A DNA stretch of 64,000 nt from the NCBI RefSeq assembly GCF_900184225.1, contig NZ_FXWZ01000003.1, positions 1,615,684 to 1,679,683 on the forward strand, written 5' to 3'. The DNA comes from Brevibacterium ihuae (GTDB lineage Bacteria; Actinomycetota; Actinomycetes; Actinomycetales; Brevibacteriaceae). Of the stretch, positions 61,972 through 64,000 are shown piece by piece. A program made the position numbers and the translations under genes. Below the pieces are notes generated by a model. That model worked only from the letters and a program-made list of their open reading frames with translations, ran no database searches and was not told the origin of the DNA. Within the stretch, counting starts at the first letter, position 1, and the number at the start of each line of letters is the position of its first letter.

Positions 61972-63270
61972 TCAGCTCGGACGGTGCTCCATGTCCGCGC
62001 CCTTCTCGTAGGAGGTGCGGGCGTAGTCCATGTAGTCGGTCTCGGTGTCGTACCAGTCGTTGAAGTCCTTGGTCTCACCCTCGTCGGTGTAGCCGAGGGC
62101 CTCGAACTCCTGGGTCCACTTCTCCTCCGCTTCCTGGATGACGGTCGAGATGTCCTCCCCGATCTGGCCGTTGCCGATCGCGTCCTCGGTGAGGGTCTCG
62201 GAGTAGGCCATGATCTCCTGCTGGATGTCGTCGGCGAAGGGGTTGACCTCGCCGCCGTTGTCCTTGGCCTGCTGAACCGCGGCCGCGTTGCCGTCGATGA
62301 CCGCCTTCATGCCGCCGGAGGAGGCGAGCGCGTTGCTGTCGAAAATGATCTGCTGGTAGGCCAGCGGCATGTCCGGGAAGCTCGATCCGGCGAGGTACGC
62401 CCCCGGGGAGCGGGAGAAGCTCGCCTCGGTGGTGTAACCGAGGTGCGGGGCGACCTCGAAGATCCCGGCCTCCGCGCTCGGCACGAGCTGGCCGAGCGTG
62501 CAGTCGACGGTGCCGCGCTGGAGCGCCTCGAAGGTCTCGGTGTACTCCATCGACACCGGGGAGCCGCCGAGGTGCTGGACCTGCGCCGACTGGGCGGTGG
62601 ACGCGATGCGGACCTGGAGGCCCTTCCAGTCGTCCGCGGACTCCACCGGATCGGCGCACACCGTGTAGTTGCCGCCGGACGCCGCGAGCGGGGTGAGGGG
62701 CACGAGGCCCTTCTCCTCGTACTGGGTGAGGACGTTCTCATTGGCCCAGGCGATCTCCTTGCCGACCGCGTTCGCGACGAGCTCGCCCTGGAACGGCGAG
62801 GCCGGCAGGCCGGCCATCGCGGTGCCGAGGTCGTTGACCGCGGGGAACTCGGTGGGCTGGTACACCGGGAGGGTGTAGGCGACATCGATCCGGCCGTCGG
62901 CGAGCGCGTCGTGGACCTCGGCGTAGCCGGCGATCGCCTGGCCCCAGACGATCTCGACCTCGATCTGGCCGTTCGAGCGCTCCTCGACGAGCTCCTTGAA
63001 CACCGTGCCGGCCGGGGCCATGACGGAGTTCTGCGAGGCGGCCGAGGGCTGGAAGGTGATGGTGATCGGGTCGAGGCCCTCGATCGCGGCGTTGACGTCC
63101 TCCTGCGAGGCGCCGTACTCGAAGCCGGAGCCGGCATCGCCTCCGCCGCCTCCTCCGCCGCCCGAGCCGGCGCTGCCGGCGCACGAGCTCAGTGCGAAGG
63201 TCAGTCCTGCGGCCATCGCGCAGATACTCAGCGCCCGGCGGGACGGCCGGAACGTGGTGAGTGCTTTCAC
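61972..63270 (-). CDS. dctP: TRAP transporter substrate-binding lipoprotein, copy 3
   Basis: 432 residues. Lipobox LSSC (Cys30), then a Gly-rich linker and a DctP domain: ITITFQPSAASQNSVMAPAG, IEVEIVWGQAIAGYAEVHDA, ADGRIDVAYTLPVYQPTEFP, WKGLQVRIASTAQSAQ with the ligand arginine, and ALQRGTVDCTLGQLVPSAEA. It is the receptor closest to dctM and the most likely one to work with it. It shares long identical words with copies 1 and 2, so the three arose by duplication. Confidence 0.93.
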   Translation of the reverse strand: MKALTTFRPSRRALSICAMAAGLTFALSSCAGSAGSGGGGGGGGDAGSGFEYGASQEDVNAAIEGLDPITITFQPSAASQNSVMAPAGTVFKELVEERSNGQIEVEIVWGQAIAGYAEVHDALADGRIDVAYTLPVYQPTEFPAVNDLGTAMAGLPASPFQGELVANAVGKEIAWANENVLTQYEEKGLVPLTPLAASGGNYTVCADPVESADDWKGLQVRIASTAQSAQVQHLGGSPVSMEYTETFEALQRGTVDCTLGQLVPSAEAGIFEVAPHLGYTTEASFSRSPGAYLAGSSFPDMPLAYQQIIFDSNALASSGGMKAVIDGNAAAVQQAKDNGGEVNPFADDIQQEIMAYSETLTEDAIGNGQIGEDISTVIQEAEEKWTQEFEALGYTDEGETKDFNDWYDTETDYMDYARTSYEKGADMEHRPS

Positions 63271-63314
63271 TGGTGTCTCCTTTGTGGTCGTTCTCCGTTG
63301 AACGGGTGAAAGGC

Positions 63315-63379
63315 GGCCCGCACCGTGGTGCGGTGCGGGCCGGGCGGTCGTGCCGGGAACGGGGTTCCCGGCACGACCG
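63315..63379. promoter_or_regulatory. two tandem stem-loops between dctM and receptor copy 3
   Basis: First hairpin: GGCCCGCACCG with CGGTGCGGGCC (63315-63341). Second: CGGTCGTGCCGGGAA with TTCCCGGCACGACCG (63345-63379). They could act as an attenuator or mRNA stabiliser that makes receptor levels differ from permease levels. Confidence 0.7.
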
Positions 63380-63393
63380 GTGCCGGTGTCCGG

Positions 63394-64000
63394 CTACTGG
63401 GTGGCTGTGCCGCCGCTCGTGCGCTCGAGGAGGTCGGGCAGCCATTCGGTCATCTGCGGGACCGCGATCATGATCCCCAGGAACAGGATCGCGATGGGGA
63501 GGAACCAGGCCAGGGACACGAACACGTCCTTGAGGGTGACGGTCTGGCCGAGGTTGACCTCGGGGCTCTTGCAGATGTTGTGGACGATGTAGGACAGGAT
63601 GCCGACCGGCGGGGTGATCATGCCGAGCTCTCCGAGGAGGACGACGAACACGCCGAACCACAGCGGGCTGACCTCCATCGCCTCGAGGGTGGGCAGCAGG
63701 ATCGGGATGGTCAGCAGCATCATCGACAGGGTGTCGAAGAACATGCCCATGACGATGTAGAGCACGACGAGGACGAGGAGGAAGCCCACCCGGTTGAGTC
63801 CGAAGCCGAGGATGAAGTCGGTCATCATCGGTGCCAGGCCGGTGATCGCGAGGAGCTTGGTGAGCATCTCCGCGCCGATCATGATGAAGAAGATCGCGGC
63901 GGTCGCGCTCACCGTGGAGAACGCGGCGTGGGTGACCTTCTGGAACGGCTTGTCCTTGCGGGTGTAGAACAGCGTGAGGAGAAGCGCGGTGAGTGCGGCG
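63394..64000 (-). CDS. dctM: TRAP transporter large permease DctM, C-terminal part
   Basis: About 200 residues in the window; the gene continues past base 64000. Hydrophobic helices with MGMFFDTLSMMLLTIPILLP (the family's most conserved segment), PLWFGVFVVLLGELGMITPP and VGILSYIVHNICK are typical of the DctM large subunit, the ion-coupled membrane channel of TRAP transporters. DctQ, the small subunit, should lie further upstream, outside the window. The stop at 63394 is followed by two stem-loops and then the receptor gene. Confidence 0.95.
   Translation of the reverse strand, partial: AALTALLLTLFYTRKDKPFQKVTHAAFSTVSATAAIFFIMIGAEMLTKLLAITGLAPMMTDFILGFGLNRVGFLLVLVVLYIVMGMFFDTLSMMLLTIPILLPTLEAMEVSPLWFGVFVVLLGELGMITPPVGILSYIVHNICKSPEVNLGQTVTLKDVFVSLAWFLPIAILFLGIMIAVPQMTEWLPDLLERTSGGTATQ

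Overview
The window is GC-rich bacterial chromosome with dense coding, many GTG starts, 4-nt ATGA/GTGA gene overlaps and long GC-rich hairpin terminators without U-tracts. Gene families restricted to or typical of actinobacteria (DUF3263, LytR C-terminal domain, DUF3027, PspAA/PspAB, FmdB/Ruc-like protein, Glp/GlpR-type locus, DtxR with a full set of metal ligands, HtrA downstream of MprAB) point to a high-GC actinobacterium. The style and the TRAP/aldehyde dehydrogenase content fit Micrococcales, perhaps Brevibacterium; the genus is inference. No rRNA, CRISPR array, integrase or transposase was seen; the one tRNA is tRNA-Arg(CCU).

Layout. 1-4.1 kb: end of an aldehyde dehydrogenase, DUF3263 and LytR_C proteins, a cold-shock gene with a long leader, and groL under a CIRCE operator without groES. 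4.1-7 kb: small membrane proteins, a TauE/SafE exporter and an S4 RNA-binding protein. 7-14.5 kb, all on the minus strand: an envelope-stress block of pspA-pspAA-htpX-pspAB, a WXG100 protein, and an mprA-mprB-htrA set. 14.5-28 kb: glutamate-synthase-like protein, a CGNR regulator divergent from an EamA transporter, an XPB-type helicase translationally coupled to a large partner, a csp-DUF3027-DUF456 operon, serC/pdxH and an alpha-ketoglutaric-semialdehyde-type dehydrogenase. 28-36 kb: DtxR-type iron regulator, an NlpC/P60 wall hydrolase behind a c-di-AMP (ydaO) riboswitch, HNH nuclease, GlsB, tandem USP, an ABC ATPase/membrane pair, an EcsC-like protein and the tRNA. 36-41 kb: a 1,664-residue DUF4011/SF1-helicase-like protein whose Walker A and B motifs are both degenerate.

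41-48 kb matches the order of the Mycobacterium tuberculosis Rv0985c-Rv0996 region (mscL, zinc-ribbon chaperone, 5-formyl-THF cyclo-ligase, galU, moeA/glp, rimJ, glpR). Here the moeA/glp position holds a short, degenerate Mog-like protein. This is the best candidate for an undescribed variant of a known system, the gephyrin-like division module. 48-58.7 kb is metabolic: succinate-semialdehyde dehydrogenase, ornithine cyclodeaminase-like enzyme, MatC-type carrier, MFS transporter, PLP-dependent gamma-family enzyme and an acyl-CoA synthetase. The window ends in a TRAP transporter locus on the minus strand: the dctM end followed by three paralogous lipoprotein receptors, the middle one frameshifted by an exact 43-bp tandem duplication. 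A five-copy 22-bp tandem repeat that includes a stop codon (52.6 kb) and a nested inverted repeat (50.8 kb) are the most striking non-coding features.
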